A DNA stretch of 64,000 nucleotides from Qipengyuania spongiae. Its GTDB lineage: Bacteria > Pseudomonadota > Alphaproteobacteria > Sphingomonadales > Sphingomonadaceae. Below, in pieces: positions 55,691 through 64,000 of this stretch (the first letter of the stretch is position 1; every line of letters begins with the position of its first letter). The notes under the pieces were generated by a model that saw only the letters and a program-made list of their open reading frames with translations, was not told where the DNA came from and searched no databases. A program made the position numbers and the translations under genes. The stretch is from contig NZ_CP092471.1 in assembly GCF_026168555.1 (NCBI RefSeq), positions 2,614,501-2,678,500 on the forward strand, in the 5' to 3' direction.

Positions 55691-56937
55691 GCGGCGCCGA
55701 GAACACAGCCCCGCTCGCTCTGGCGGGCGTGAAGGTCCTCGACCTGTCGCGCGTTCTGGCGGGGCCGTGGTCGACGCAGATCCTCGCCGACCTCGGCGCC
55801 GACGTGCTCAAGATTGAGGCGCCCGGCCGGGGCGACGACACCCGCGCCTGGGGCCCGCCTTTCCTGACCAAAGCCGATGGCGAGGAGGAGGCGGAATCGA
55901 GCGCCTATTACCTCGCCGCCAACCGCAACAAACGCTCGCTGGCGGTCGATCTGCGCACGGAGGAAGGCGCGGCCCTGATCCGCGATCTCGCCTGCGAGGC
56001 GGATATCCTGGTCGAGAATTTCAAGGTCGGCGGCCTTGCGAAATACGGGCTCGATTATGCGAGCCTGTCGAAGCTCAATCCGCGTCTCGTCTACTGCTCG
56101 ATCACCGGCTTTGGGCAGACCGGCCCCTATGCGGATCGCGGCGGCTACGATTTCGTGGCGCAGGGCATGGGCGGCTTCATGTCGATCACCGGAGAGGCCG
56201 GGGGCCAGCCCCTGCGTGCCGGGGTCGCCATGGCGGACCTGTCGACCGGGATGTACGCCACCATTTCGACGCTCGCCGCGCTGCGCCATGCGGAGCGGAC
56301 GGGCGAAGGGCAGCATATCGACGTGTCGCTGCTCGATACCCAGATCGCCACGCTCGCAAACCAAGCGATGAACTGGCTGGTCGGCGGCATCGTGCCCGGA
56401 CGGCTCGGCAACCGGCACCCCACCGTGGTCCCCTACAAGACCTTCGAGGTGGCGGACGGCATCATGGTGATCGCGGTCGGCAACGATGCGCAGTTCCGTC
56501 TGCTCTGCGAAGAGCTCGGCGTGCCGGAACTGGCCGATGACGAACGCTTCGCCACCGCGCGCGCCCGGCAGGTTAATCGCGATGCGATCGAAGAAATCGT
56601 GCAGAACGCGGTTCGCAACTTCGCACGCGACGAGCTGCTCGCGCGGCTGGTGGATCGGGGCGTTCCGGCGGGGCCGGTCAACGATATCGACGAGGTCTTC
56701 GCCGATCCCTTCGTCGAGGCGCGCGGCACGGTCCACACCTTCGAGCGCGCCGATGGCACCCGCATCCCGTCGGTCGCCTTCCCGCCGAAGCTCGGCGCGA
56801 CCCCGGCGCGTTTCGAGCGCCCCCCGCCCCGCGTCGGGGAACACACCCGCGATGCGCTGGCCGACTGGCTGGACCTGTCGGACGAACGGCTGGACGCGCT
56901 CGAAAGCACCCGAGCAATCACGCAGCGGCGCCCCTGA
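55687..56937 (+). CDS. CaiB/BaiF family CoA-transferase (type III)
   Basis: This 416-residue protein moves CoA between carboxylic acids. Family segments are LAGVKVLDLSRVLAGPWSTQILADLGADVLKIEAPGRGDDTRAWGPPF (ends given for orientation), YYLAANRNKRSLAVDLRTEEG, SITGFGQTGPYADRGGYDFVAQGMGG, and RAGVAMADLSTGMYA with the probable catalytic aspartate. It starts at a GTG overlapping the thiolase stop by 4 bp. The pair suggests catabolism of an unusual acid via CoA activation and thiolytic cleavage. The substrate is unknown. Confidence 0.9.
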   Translation: MSGAENTAPLALAGVKVLDLSRVLAGPWSTQILADLGADVLKIEAPGRGDDTRAWGPPFLTKADGEEEAESSAYYLAANRNKRSLAVDLRTEEGAALIRDLACEADILVENFKVGGLAKYGLDYASLSKLNPRLVYCSITGFGQTGPYADRGGYDFVAQGMGGFMSITGEAGGQPLRAGVAMADLSTGMYATISTLAALRHAERTGEGQHIDVSLLDTQIATLANQAMNWLVGGIVPGRLGNRHPTVVPYKTFEVADGIMVIAVGNDAQFRLLCEELGVPELADDERFATARARQVNRDAIEEIVQNAVRNFARDELLARLVDRGVPAGPVNDIDEVFADPFVEARGTVHTFERADGTRIPSVAFPPKLGATPARFERPPPRVGEHTRDALADWLDLSDERLDALESTRAITQRRP

Positions 56938-56961
56938 GCGCTGTCCGGCTTTCCCGACCCG

Positions 56962-58101
56962 TCATACGGCGGTTTCGTACGGTTTCCAGGTCAGGTGATG
57001 GTTTTCCAGCACCACCAGGTTCTTGGGCCGCACGATCTCGGCCTGCGTCTGGTAGCCCAGGAGCTGATCCGCCGGCAGATCGGGATTGGCGATCATCGAG
57101 CGGGTTTCCTCCGAGGTGAAGTCGGACAAGCCGCGTGCGCGCTCCAAATTGTCCTCGTCGAAGATGTGCAGCACGTCGCCTCGCGTGAAATCGCCATCCA
57201 TCCGCACGACATCGCTACGGTGGATCGGCTCGCCCTGCCCCAACCGCGCCGCGGCCTCGGCGGTAATCACCAGACTGCCCGCCATCTGGAGACGGTTGGC
57301 GATCCACGCCTTCCACTGCGAACCCGGTTCGGACTGCGCGACCAGCTGCGTACAGCGGCGCGAACCGTCGAGCACCGAGGTCAGCGGATGCTCCGCCTCG
57401 CCATGCGCGATATAGGTGGTGCAACCGGCATTCTGCGCCATGTTGGCGGCCTGTAGCTTGGTCAGCATACCGCCGGTACCAAGCGTGCTCTTGCCCGAAG
57501 CGGCGGCGATGTACTCGTTCACGTCGTGCACTTCCTCGACCAGCTGGGCGCCTTCCTCGGAAGGATCGCGGTCGTACAGGCCATCGACCTGCGTCAGGAT
57601 GATGAACTCGTCCGCCTCGACCATCTGGGCGATCTTGGCCGCCAGGCGATCGTTGTCGCCCACGCGGATTTCCTCGGTCGTGATCGTGTCGTTCTCGTTG
57701 ACGATGGGCACGATCCGCGACTTGAGCAGCCGGTTCACGGTGTTGCGCGTGTTGAGATAGCGGCGGTGATCCTCGAAATCGCCGAGCGTCAGCAGGACCT
57801 GCGCGATCTCCAGCCCGAATTCGTGGCCGATCTGCTTGTATGCGTTGAGGAGCTGCGGCATCCCGCAGGCGGCGGCCGCCTGCTTGTCGCTGAGGCCAGC
57901 GGTTTCCGGGCGCGCGCCGACGGTCCGAAGACCGAGCGCGACGGCACCGGACGAGGCGATGATGACGTCGTATCCATCGTCCCGCAGCCGAGCGATATCG
58001 TCCATCAGGCGCTGCATGAAGCCGAAACGCGGGGTCAACCTGTCCGCATTGGCGAGAAGGCCCGAGCCGATCTTCACGACGAGTCGTTTCTGCGAAGCCA
58101 T
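56962..58101 (-). CDS. proB: Glutamate 5-kinase
   Basis: ProB phosphorylates glutamate in the first step of proline synthesis. The 379-residue protein has an amino-acid-kinase domain (LVVKIGSGLLANAD, DVIIASSGAVALG, PIVNENDTITTEEIRVGDNDRLAA, STLGTGGMLTKLQAA) and a C-terminal PUA domain (about residues 280-370). The ATG follows AGGAATT. It diverges from proC across a 206-bp region with a palindrome. Feedback inhibition by proline is expected from the family. Confidence 0.97.
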   Translation of the reverse strand: MASQKRLVVKIGSGLLANADRLTPRFGFMQRLMDDIARLRDDGYDVIIASSGAVALGLRTVGARPETAGLSDKQAAAACGMPQLLNAYKQIGHEFGLEIAQVLLTLGDFEDHRRYLNTRNTVNRLLKSRIVPIVNENDTITTEEIRVGDNDRLAAKIAQMVEADEFIILTQVDGLYDRDPSEEGAQLVEEVHDVNEYIAAASGKSTLGTGGMLTKLQAANMAQNAGCTTYIAHGEAEHPLTSVLDGSRRCTQLVAQSEPGSQWKAWIANRLQMAGSLVITAEAAARLGQGEPIHRSDVVRMDGDFTRGDVLHIFDEDNLERARGLSDFTSEETRSMIANPDLPADQLLGYQTQAEIVRPKNLVVLENHHLTWKPYETAV

Positions 58102-58152
58102 GATAATTCCTATTCTTCTCTTGAAAAAAAGCGGACCCGATCTAGGTAATTA

Positions 58153-58167
58153 TTGTGCAGTGCACAA
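58153..58167. promoter_or_regulatory. Palindrome in the proB-proC divergent region
   Basis: TTGTGCA-G-TGCACAA is a perfect 7-bp inverted repeat, 52 bp upstream of proB and 141 bp upstream of proC. A second perfect palindrome, AACCGCGGTT, overlaps its edge at 58166-58175. Their place in a divergent region between proline genes suggests a repressor or activator site. The binding protein is unknown to me. Confidence 0.45.
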
Positions 58168-58307
58168 CCGCGGTTCGGAAAAAAGTTCTCACGCCGCAAA
58201 TACGGTGGATTACGCGGTCTCTGCAACGCGAGATTTTTGAATGGAAATTGACGATACGGAGTTGCCTCTTGCGTCATTTCAACAGATTACCTGAGGGGTA
58301 TTAGACA

Positions 58308-59084
58308 TTGAATATTCTGATGATCGGCTGCGGAAAGATGGGCGGCGCTTTACTCAAAAGCTGGATCAAGAGCGGCGACGATTACACGATCGTCGATCCT
58401 GGACTGGAAAGCGCGCCGGACGGTGCCAAGCTGGTGAAAAGCAAGGCGGATCTCGCCGACAGCCGGTTCGATGTGATCGTCGTCGCCATCAAGCCGCAAA
58501 TGATCGACGACATCCTGCCCGCTTATTCGGACATGCTAATCGAAGACGGTTACCTGCTGTCCATAGCCGCCGGTTGCTCCATCGCGCGCCTGAAAAAAGC
58601 TTTTGACGATCAGCCGGTCGTGCGGGTCATGCCGAACTTGCCTGCAGCGATCGGGCAAGGCGTCAGCGGTATCTGCCCCGGCCCCGATGCGGGCGACGCC
58701 CATGTCACCCACGCCCGGGCGCTGATGGAACACGCAGGGTCCGTGGTCGTACTTGACGATGAGGACGCGCTGGACCGCTTCACCGCGATCGCGGGGTCGG
58801 GGCCCGGCTATGTCTTCGAACTCGCCCGAACCTATGTCGCGGCGGCCATGGAACTCGGCTTCGAGGAGGCCGAAGCGCGCGAAATGGTGCTGGGCACGCT
58901 CGCCGGTACGGTCGCGATGGCCAAGCAAGGCGACGAGCCGCTCGAGGAGCTTCGCGATTCGGTGACCAGCAAGAATGGAACGACCGCTGCGGGGCTCGAT
59001 GCGCTGAACGGCGGCGGCGACCTTGACCGGTTGCTCCAGGCGGCAACTCGCGCCGCCTACGACCGTGCGGTGGAGATGCGTTGA
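58308..59084 (+). CDS. proC: Pyrroline-5-carboxylate reductase
   Basis: ProC reduces pyrroline-5-carboxylate to proline with NAD(P)H. The 258-residue protein has the Rossmann start [51 protein letters not shown], the [19 protein letters not shown] segment and the late [20 protein letters not shown], which is the family signature. It begins at a TTG with a GAGGGGT ribosome binding site. It is followed by proA after 49 bp, so the last steps are grouped. Confidence 0.95.
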   Translation: MNILMIGCGKMGGALLKSWIKSGDDYTIVDPGLESAPDGAKLVKSKADLADSRFDVIVVAIKPQMIDDILPAYSDMLIEDGYLLSIAAGCSIARLKKAFDDQPVVRVMPNLPAAIGQGVSGICPGPDAGDAHVTHARALMEHAGSVVVLDDEDALDRFTAIAGSGPGYVFELARTYVAAAMELGFEEAEAREMVLGTLAGTVAMAKQGDEPLEELRDSVTSKNGTTAAGLDALNGGGDLDRLLQAATRAAYDRAVEMR

Positions 59085-59133
59085 GAAACCGCGGCTCCGC
59101 CCCGAACGAACACGAATTTACAGGACACACGCC

Positions 59134-60396
59134 ATGACCGACCAGAAACTCGATCCGCAGATCCACATCGTCCAGCTCGGCGAGCGTGCCCGCGCCGCCT
59201 CGCGCGTGCTTCTCGGCGCCAGCACCGAACAGAAGAACACCGCACTGCGTGAAGCCGCCAAGGCCCTGCGCCAAGCGACGCCGAAGCTGGTCGAGGCGAA
59301 CGGCCGCGACGTCGACAGCGTCCGGGGCAAGAAGCCCGATTCCTTCATCGACCGCCTCATGCTTGACGAGGACCGTATCGAGGGAATGGCAAGCGCGCTG
59401 GAACAGATCGCCGAACTGCCCGACCCGGTGGGCCGCAAGCTCGCCACCTTCGAGCGTCCGAACGGCCTGACGATCGAACGGGTGGCCGTTCCGATCGGGG
59501 TGATCGGGATGATCTACGAATCGCGCCCCAATGTCGGCGCCGATGCCAGCGCGCTCTGTCTCAAGTCCGGCAATGCCGTGATCCTGCGCGGCGGTTCGGA
59601 GAGCCGCCATTCGACGCGCGAGATCGTCGCCTGCATGCAGGCCGGCCTGCGCGCCGCCGATCTGCCCGAGGATGCCGTCCAGACCGTCCAGACCACCGAT
59701 CGCGAGGCGGTCGCGGCGCTGCTGCGCGCGGTCGACCACGTCGACCTGGTGATCCCGCGCGGTGGACGCGGTCTCGTCGAATTGGTGCGCGATCAGGCGA
59801 AGGTGCCCACCCTCCTCCACCTCGACGGCAACTGCCACAGCTACATCCACAAGGACGCCGATCTGGAGAAATCGGTCGCCATCGTCCGCAACGCCAAGTT
59901 GCGCCGCACCGGTGTGTGCGGTGCGACGGAGAGCGTGGTCGTCGACAGCGCGCTTGCCGAACAGGCGATCCCGATGCTGCTCGACGCGATGCCGGATTGC
60001 GAATTCCGCGGCGATGATCGCGCGGTCTCGGCCGACGCCCGCGTAAAATCCGCCAGCGACGAGGATTTCGACACCGAGTTCCTCGACGCGATCGCCTCGA
60101 TCAAGGTCGTCGACGGGCTCGATGAGGGGATCGCTTTCGTCGCCGAACATTCCTCGGGCCATACCGACGCAATCCTCACCGAAGACAAGGACGCAGCGCG
60201 CCGCTTCATGACCACGATCGACAGCGCCGTGGTGATGCACAACGCCTCGACCCAGTTCTCCGACGGCGGCGAGTTCGGCATGGGTGCGGAAATCGGCATC
60301 GCCACCGGCAAGATGCACGCCCGCGGCCCCGTCGGCCTCGAACAGCTGACGAGCTTTAAATATCTCGTGATGGGAGACGGCCAGACGCGGCCGTGA
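59134..60396 (+). CDS. proA: Glutamate-5-semialdehyde dehydrogenase (gamma-glutamyl phosphate reductase)
   Basis: ProA reduces gamma-glutamyl phosphate made by ProB to the semialdehyde. The 420-residue protein has the [24 protein letters not shown] segment, [26 protein letters not shown], the nucleophile in [14 protein letters not shown] and a C-terminal [31 protein letters not shown]. It normally pairs with proB; here proB is divergent and proC lies between. The ATG at 59134 follows AGGACACAC. Confidence 0.96.
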   Translation: MTDQKLDPQIHIVQLGERARAASRVLLGASTEQKNTALREAAKALRQATPKLVEANGRDVDSVRGKKPDSFIDRLMLDEDRIEGMASALEQIAELPDPVGRKLATFERPNGLTIERVAVPIGVIGMIYESRPNVGADASALCLKSGNAVILRGGSESRHSTREIVACMQAGLRAADLPEDAVQTVQTTDREAVAALLRAVDHVDLVIPRGGRGLVELVRDQAKVPTLLHLDGNCHSYIHKDADLEKSVAIVRNAKLRRTGVCGATESVVVDSALAEQAIPMLLDAMPDCEFRGDDRAVSADARVKSASDEDFDTEFLDAIASIKVVDGLDEGIAFVAEHSSGHTDAILTEDKDAARRFMTTIDSAVVMHNASTQFSDGGEFGMGAEIGIATGKMHARGPVGLEQLTSFKYLVMGDGQTRP

Positions 60397-60446
60397 GCGG
60401 CCTTTGATCCCGAAAACACCCACACGCCCGACAACAGGTACACGAC

Positions 60447-61046
60447 ATGAAAATTTTGATCGCAGGCTCCACCGGAAAGACCGGCCTCCGCCTCACCCGA
60501 CAACTCGATAATGCGGGCCATCAGCCGATCGCCATGCACCGCTCCTCGTCCGACACATCGAAACTGCCCGACGGGGTAGCCAAACGCGAAGCCGATCTGA
60601 CGCAGCTGCCGGACGATGTGTGCGATGGCGCGGAGGCGGTCGTTTTCGCTGCCGGTTCGGGTGGCGATACGAGCGCGGAAATGACCGACAAGGTCGATCG
60701 CGACGGCGCGAAGAAACTGGTCGATCTCGCTGCGAAGAGCGGTGTCGGCCACTTCGTGATGCTGAGTTCGGTCGGCGCGGATGATCCCGATCCCGAATCC
60801 GATCTCGCCCACTATCTCCAGGCCAAGCACGAGGCGGACGAGCATCTCAAGGCGTCGGGGCTGTCATACACCATCGTACGCCCGGTCTCGCTGACCGACG
60901 ACGATGGCTCGCGCAACATGCGGCTCGGCGACGAAGTGAATCCGCAAGGCAAGGCCGCTCGCGGCGATGTCGCCGCCATCCTGGCGCGCGCGGCAACCGA
61001 TGCGGCGCTTGCTGGCAAGGTCTTCCTGATGGAAAGTCTGGACTGA
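60447..61046 (+). CDS. NAD(P)-binding atypical SDR protein
   Basis: This 199-residue single-domain Rossmann protein has the dinucleotide loop KILIAGSTGKTGLRLTRQL, DGAEAVVFAAGSGG, VGHFVMLSSVGADDP and YLQAKHEADEHLKASGLSYTIVRP. This matches the NAD(P)H-binding family of atypical SDRs (YwnB/flavin-reductase-like). The catalytic Tyr-x-x-x-Lys is replaced by YLQAK, which is compatible. It follows proA by 50 bp, possibly in the same transcript. A 6-bp hairpin (GCTTCG-CATA-CGAAGC) starts 2 bp after the stop. Confidence 0.85.
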   Translation: MKILIAGSTGKTGLRLTRQLDNAGHQPIAMHRSSSDTSKLPDGVAKREADLTQLPDDVCDGAEAVVFAAGSGGDTSAEMTDKVDRDGAKKLVDLAAKSGVGHFVMLSSVGADDPDPESDLAHYLQAKHEADEHLKASGLSYTIVRPVSLTDDDGSRNMRLGDEVNPQGKAARGDVAAILARAATDAALAGKVFLMESLD

Positions 61047-61334
61047 CCGCTTCGCATACGAAGCTGGTAGCGGAGGAGGAGCATATAGCGAACATATAAC
61101 GTTCTGACATTGCTCGTTTTTTCCGCCCGCCTCTTGGAAAATACCCCCACCGATACCCCCAGAATCCCGAATTTGCGCCAAACCGTTACGAGGGTGCGAT
61201 CGGCCGACTAATGTTCGAAAATTGGCAGTTCAACCGCCTCATTGAACGGCGGAAGTTGGGCCGCTAGCGGTCTGTCCGGTTTTGAACATGATTTGAGTTG
61301 AAGCGGACATCCATCCGTGCAGATTTAAGACCGA
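61047..61334. other. Intergenic region with tandem ATACCCCCA repeats
   Basis: These 288 bp hold no gene. ATACCCCCA occurs twice (61141-61149 and 61153-61161, 3 bp apart). A TTTTTT run precedes them, and a perfect CCGCTAGCGG palindrome lies near 61260-61270. The paired GGGGGTAT motif (reverse strand) resembles sequences I have seen next to integrase-borne island ends, but no integrase or second att copy is present. Confidence 0.4.
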
Positions 61335-62500
61335 TTACTTGTCTACCGGCGACTGATGCACTGCTGAAAGCTTCGCGAGATAACGCCCGCCGAAGCGCAA
61401 GACCAGTCGGCGCAGGACGAAGAAAAACCCGTTCGATGGCACGAACATCTGCGATTTGAGCCACACGGTCTTGCGCTGTTTTTCAATGTAGGGGCGCAAG
61501 CCCCTTCCCAACTTTTCAGCGCGGCGGGCACATTGCCGTTCTGAGCGGCAAGGGCTTCACCCAGTTGCTGCCCGCCCATCAACCCGGCTGTCGCGCCCAT
61601 GCCGGAAAACAGCGTGAGGCACCATGCGCTGTCCCCCACCAGCACCACGCGGCCCTTGTGCCAGCGGTCCATCTCCACCGTGTGGACCGAATCGAACAGA
61701 TAGTCGGGCGCGTTGGACAGATCCTCCAGCGCTTCCTCCACGATGGAGTGGGGCTCCATATCGGCAAAGACATCGCGCAGCGTTTCCACCGCAGGCCGTT
61801 CGAACTGCGCATCTACATCCTTGGTGCGATAGGCAAAGAACGCCGTCGGCGTATGATCCTGCAGCGGGAAGACCCAGAGCGAGCGTTTATCCTGATTGAG
61901 GATTACTCCGTCGCGCTGGCGGAATGTCTCCATCTGTTCTTCTAGCTGATAAGCGCAGATCACCGCATCCAGCGAATGCATGAACTTCTCTTGCGGGCCG
62001 AACACCAGCTTGCGCACGGTGAAGCGCAGGCCATCGGCACCGATCACCAGGTCGAAGCGCTCGATCGTTGAACTGCCGTCTTTCGTATCCAGCGTCACAT
62101 CGACGCCGTCCGCGCGCTCAACAATGGCCACGGGGCTTGTGCCGAACCGGATTTCGACCTGCCCGTCGACGCCGTTCCACAACCCTTCTTCGATATCACC
62201 GCGCAGCAGCGTGGCAGGCCGGGTCGGCTGGTCGGCGAACCCGGCTACGCGCACACGTCTGCCGTCTTTCGTCATGTGCCAATTCGGCGAGGCTTCGGGC
62301 GTGCGGATATGGATGCCGGGCAGCACGCCCAGCCTTTCCGCCGCATGTTTGCCCGCATCCTGAAGGCCGATGAAATAGCCGCCTGTCCGCCGCTCAGGCG
62401 CGCGTTCGACGATGACGGGTTCCCACCCGGCCTTCTTAAGCGACATGGCGCTGGCCATTCCGGCGATGCCGAGGCCGACGATAAGAGCGCGTTGAGTCAT
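61335..62500 (-). pseudogene. FAD-dependent monooxygenase with a frameshift near the 3' end
   Basis: The protein is a TetX/PHBH-like flavoprotein: ALIVGLGIAGMASAMSLKKAGW binds FAD, LVIGADGLRFTVRKLVFG and GRVVLVGDSAWCLTLFSGMGATAGLMG are the later flavin motifs. After AALKSWE (near 61505) the frame continues as unrelated low-quality sequence to a stop at 61343. Shifting by one base at a GGGG run (61501-61504 on the plus strand) restores a natural C-terminus, GLRPYIEKQRKTVW and so on, ending with TAA at 61335. A single base is thus missing, either truly or by sequencing error. The ATG at 62500 follows AAGGATAC. It diverges from tetR. Confidence 0.8.
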
Positions 62501-62562
62501 GATTGCTGTATCCTTCCTGTCGGGGGTGAGGGGCGAAAGCCCCTGCGCCCGAACCGATATGA

Positions 62563-62610
62563 ACACTGTATAGATACCTCGCGCGCTTTTTGTCTAGACA
62601 CTGTTTAGAT
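62563..62610. promoter_or_regulatory. Repeated operator-like sites between the monooxygenase and tetR
   Basis: ACACTGTATAGAT (62563-62575) and ACACTGTTTAGAT (62598-62610) are direct repeats 35 bp apart. A perfect palindrome TGTCTAGACA (62591-62600) abuts the second copy. They lie between the divergent starts and are good candidates for TetR binding with autoregulation. The second copy ends 20 bp before the tetR start. Confidence 0.6.
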
Positions 62611-62629
62611 TGCGTGCCAGATTGCCCTC

Positions 62630-63244
62630 ATGACCAAGACGAAACGCGACAGCTATCATCATGGCGACCTGCGCAGCGCGCTGATTTCCGCCGCGGAAGA
62701 GATCATCGCCGCAGAAGGCGTGGAAGGCTTCACGCTGCGCAAGGCAGCGCGCAAGGCGGGCGTATCCCCCGGCGCGCCAACGCATCATTTCGGCAGCATG
62801 GCGGGCTTGCTGACGCAGGTGGCGCGGCGCAGTTACGAGGCACTGGCCAAGCAACTGGCAGGCGCGGCAGAGGGGCTGGAAGGCAACGCGGCGCTGCGCG
62901 CGCTGACCGCCGTCTATGTTAGGTTCGCGCGCGACAACACGGGCCGTTTCCGCCTGATGGGCCGCACCGACTTGATCGAATTGGAGGACGATGACCTGCG
63001 GGCTGCGGTCTATCGGGCGATGCGCCCGCTCGCCGCCGCCGCTGCCGGAACACGCGGCCTCGGCGTGCCGACCCCCGAGTTCGAGCGACTGGATCCGCGC
63101 CTGATCGCCGCCATCGCCCCCGCGCACGGACTGGCGCATCTGGCCACCGAAGGACGGCTGGCCGCGACAATGCGGTCGGGAGAGGTGGACGCGCAGGCGC
63201 AAGACGCGTTGGTGGACGAGGTTTTGCGCGCGCTGTGGCCTTGA
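62630..63244 (+). CDS. TetR family transcriptional regulator
   Basis: This 204-residue regulator has an N-terminal helix-turn-helix (LRSALISAAEEIIAAEGVEGFTLRKAARKAGVSPGAPTHHFGSMAGLL, ends given) with the TetR signature, including the HHF turn. A helical ligand-binding C-terminal domain (TetR_C 33/WHG-like) follows. It most likely represses the divergent FAD monooxygenase and itself via the repeats between them. The effector is unknown; substrates of the monooxygenase are natural candidates. Confidence 0.92.
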   Translation: MTKTKRDSYHHGDLRSALISAAEEIIAAEGVEGFTLRKAARKAGVSPGAPTHHFGSMAGLLTQVARRSYEALAKQLAGAAEGLEGNAALRALTAVYVRFARDNTGRFRLMGRTDLIELEDDDLRAAVYRAMRPLAAAAAGTRGLGVPTPEFERLDPRLIAAIAPAHGLAHLATEGRLAATMRSGEVDAQAQDALVDEVLRALWP

Positions 63245-63486
63245 AGCAAACCGCCCAAACCGATAGCCGCTACGCAATACTGATCACGCTGAACGCGAGC
63301 GAGCCATATGCTACGACTTCGGTTTCTTGCTGTGCCTCGATATCTGACGCTGGAGGCGCGCGCGTGTCCTACCCGCCTGCTCGGGCAAACAGGACAGCTC
63401 TCCAGCGCAGGAAGTTACCTGTACTACAATGGTGAGCACGTCTGCTGTTGAAAAACCGCCACTCGCGCGCCAAACATTCCCCCAAA
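63245..63486. other. Intergenic region without recognisable genes
   Basis: Between tetR and the last gene I see no coherent ORF, tRNA or clear terminator. Short frames on both strands have no family resemblance and no ribosome binding site. Confidence 0.5.
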
Positions 63487-64000
63487 ATGCGTAAGATCCT
63501 CGCCTTTTTCCACGCTTTGCTGGCAACCGTACTGCTCACTTGCGGCGTCGCAGCTTTCGCCGCGACGTCGATTCTTCCGTCGTCCGGGGACGCCGCCGAG
63601 GCGCAGGTGGCGATGGATCCCTTCGGGCGGGAAACGCCGCGATCGACCGTGACCAATCTGCTGGGCGTGCTGGCGAGCGAAGATCCTGGTGCCCTCGATC
63701 CCTATCTCGACCTGCCTGCCGGTATGGATCGTGCAGAGGTCGTGCCGCGCCTGCGCGCTGCGCTCGATGCGGGCGGGACGCTCGCCACCTATCAGGAACT
63801 GGCCAACGAGCCCAACGGGCGGCTCGACGATGGCCTCGGCCCGACACGCGAACAGGTCGGGACACTCGCCGGGGGCGAGATACCCATCCTGCTGACACAG
63901 AGCAGCGGCACGGACGGGCCTGCCATCTGGCGGCTGTCGGCGGAAACGCTACAGGCGCTCCCGGATATCGAACCGCAGGCGATCCCGGAAGAAGAGGCTA
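63487..64000 (+). CDS. Probable mechanosensitive ion channel, N-terminal part (3' end outside window)
   Basis: The frame opens at ATG 63487 and runs to the window end (171 codons visible). It starts with a signal peptide (FHALLATVLLTCGVAAFA) and then a periplasmic region, DPFGRETPRSTVTNLLGVLA with DPYLDLPAG. This pattern precedes the channel domain in many sphingomonad MscS-like proteins with a long N-terminus. The pore-forming domain itself is not in the window, so the call rests on the N-terminal region only. No operon partner is visible. Confidence 0.6.
   Translation, partial: MRKILAFFHALLATVLLTCGVAAFAATSILPSSGDAAEAQVAMDPFGRETPRSTVTNLLGVLASEDPGALDPYLDLPAGMDRAEVVPRLRAALDAGGTLATYQELANEPNGRLDDGLGPTREQVGTLAGGEIPILLTQSSGTDGPAIWRLSAETLQALPDIEPQAIPEEEA

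Overview
The window reads as a chromosomal segment of a GC-rich alphaproteobacterium of the order Sphingomonadales, most likely Erythrobacteraceae (Erythrobacter/Qipengyuania/Altererythrobacter type). Reasons: a DivL-type cell-cycle kinase next to tsaE, HWE/HisKA_2 histidine kinases, the xerD-accA and aroK-aroB arrangement, a short type III polyketide cluster, and dense gene packing with many 1-14 bp overlaps. The assignment is inference from gene content, not from a database search. No large mobile element, CRISPR array or rRNA operon was seen. Both window ends cut through genes (addB on the left, a probable mechanosensitive channel on the right).

Layout. 1-8.2 kb (minus strand): ahcY, then a tight operon divL-tsaE-amgK-murU-addB that links a tyrosine-bearing pseudo-histidine kinase with tRNA modification, cell-wall sugar salvage and recombination. 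8.4-15.3 kb: peroxiredoxin, a MASE1-PAS-GGDEF cyclase, the hemerythrin/phospholipase D/folE operon with a candidate general-stress promoter, a small metallopeptidase, tRNA-Arg(ACG), mutT and two Flp pilin genes. 15.3-23.5 kb: an M48 lipoprotein peptidase, accA, xerD, an exported repeat-like protein with a small membrane partner, shikimate genes aroK-aroB, a YetF/DUF421 protein and a CsaA-like tRNA-binding protein.

23.5-31.9 kb (minus) is a complete propionyl-CoA to succinyl-CoA route: pccB, mce, mcm and pccA, with bioB (biotin for PccA), an LprI-like protein and two small unknown membrane proteins threaded between them. 31.9-34.7 kb holds tlyA, a lipoprotein, an unusual 409-bp intergenic region and ilvE. 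That intergenic region carries an 18-codon ORF behind a 15-nt perfect complement of the 16S rRNA 3' end, followed by strong hairpins. 34.7-37.5 kb is a three-gene type III polyketide cluster (synthase, methyltransferase, FAD oxidoreductase). 37.6-42.9 kb: nadE, a DUF4118 histidine kinase, topoisomerase IB, a YghU-type glutathione transferase and tRNA-Gln(TTG).

43.2-46.5 kb is a signalling cassette: a Crp/Fnr regulator, a multi-PAS HWE kinase and a single-domain receiver, all overlapping. It is followed by about 1 kb of decayed DNA with an EAL-domain remnant. 47.5-50.1 kb is an SRPBCC/alcohol dehydrogenase/SDR operon. 50.3-56.9 kb: a divergent, shortened Mfd-like helicase, phosphatidylserine decarboxylase, and a thiolase/CoA-transferase pair. 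57-61 kb: proline synthesis (proB diverging from proC-proA) and a NAD(P)-binding protein. 61.3-63.2 kb: an FAD monooxygenase with a 3'-end frameshift diverging from a TetR regulator across repeated operator-like sites. The last gene looks like a mechanosensitive channel.
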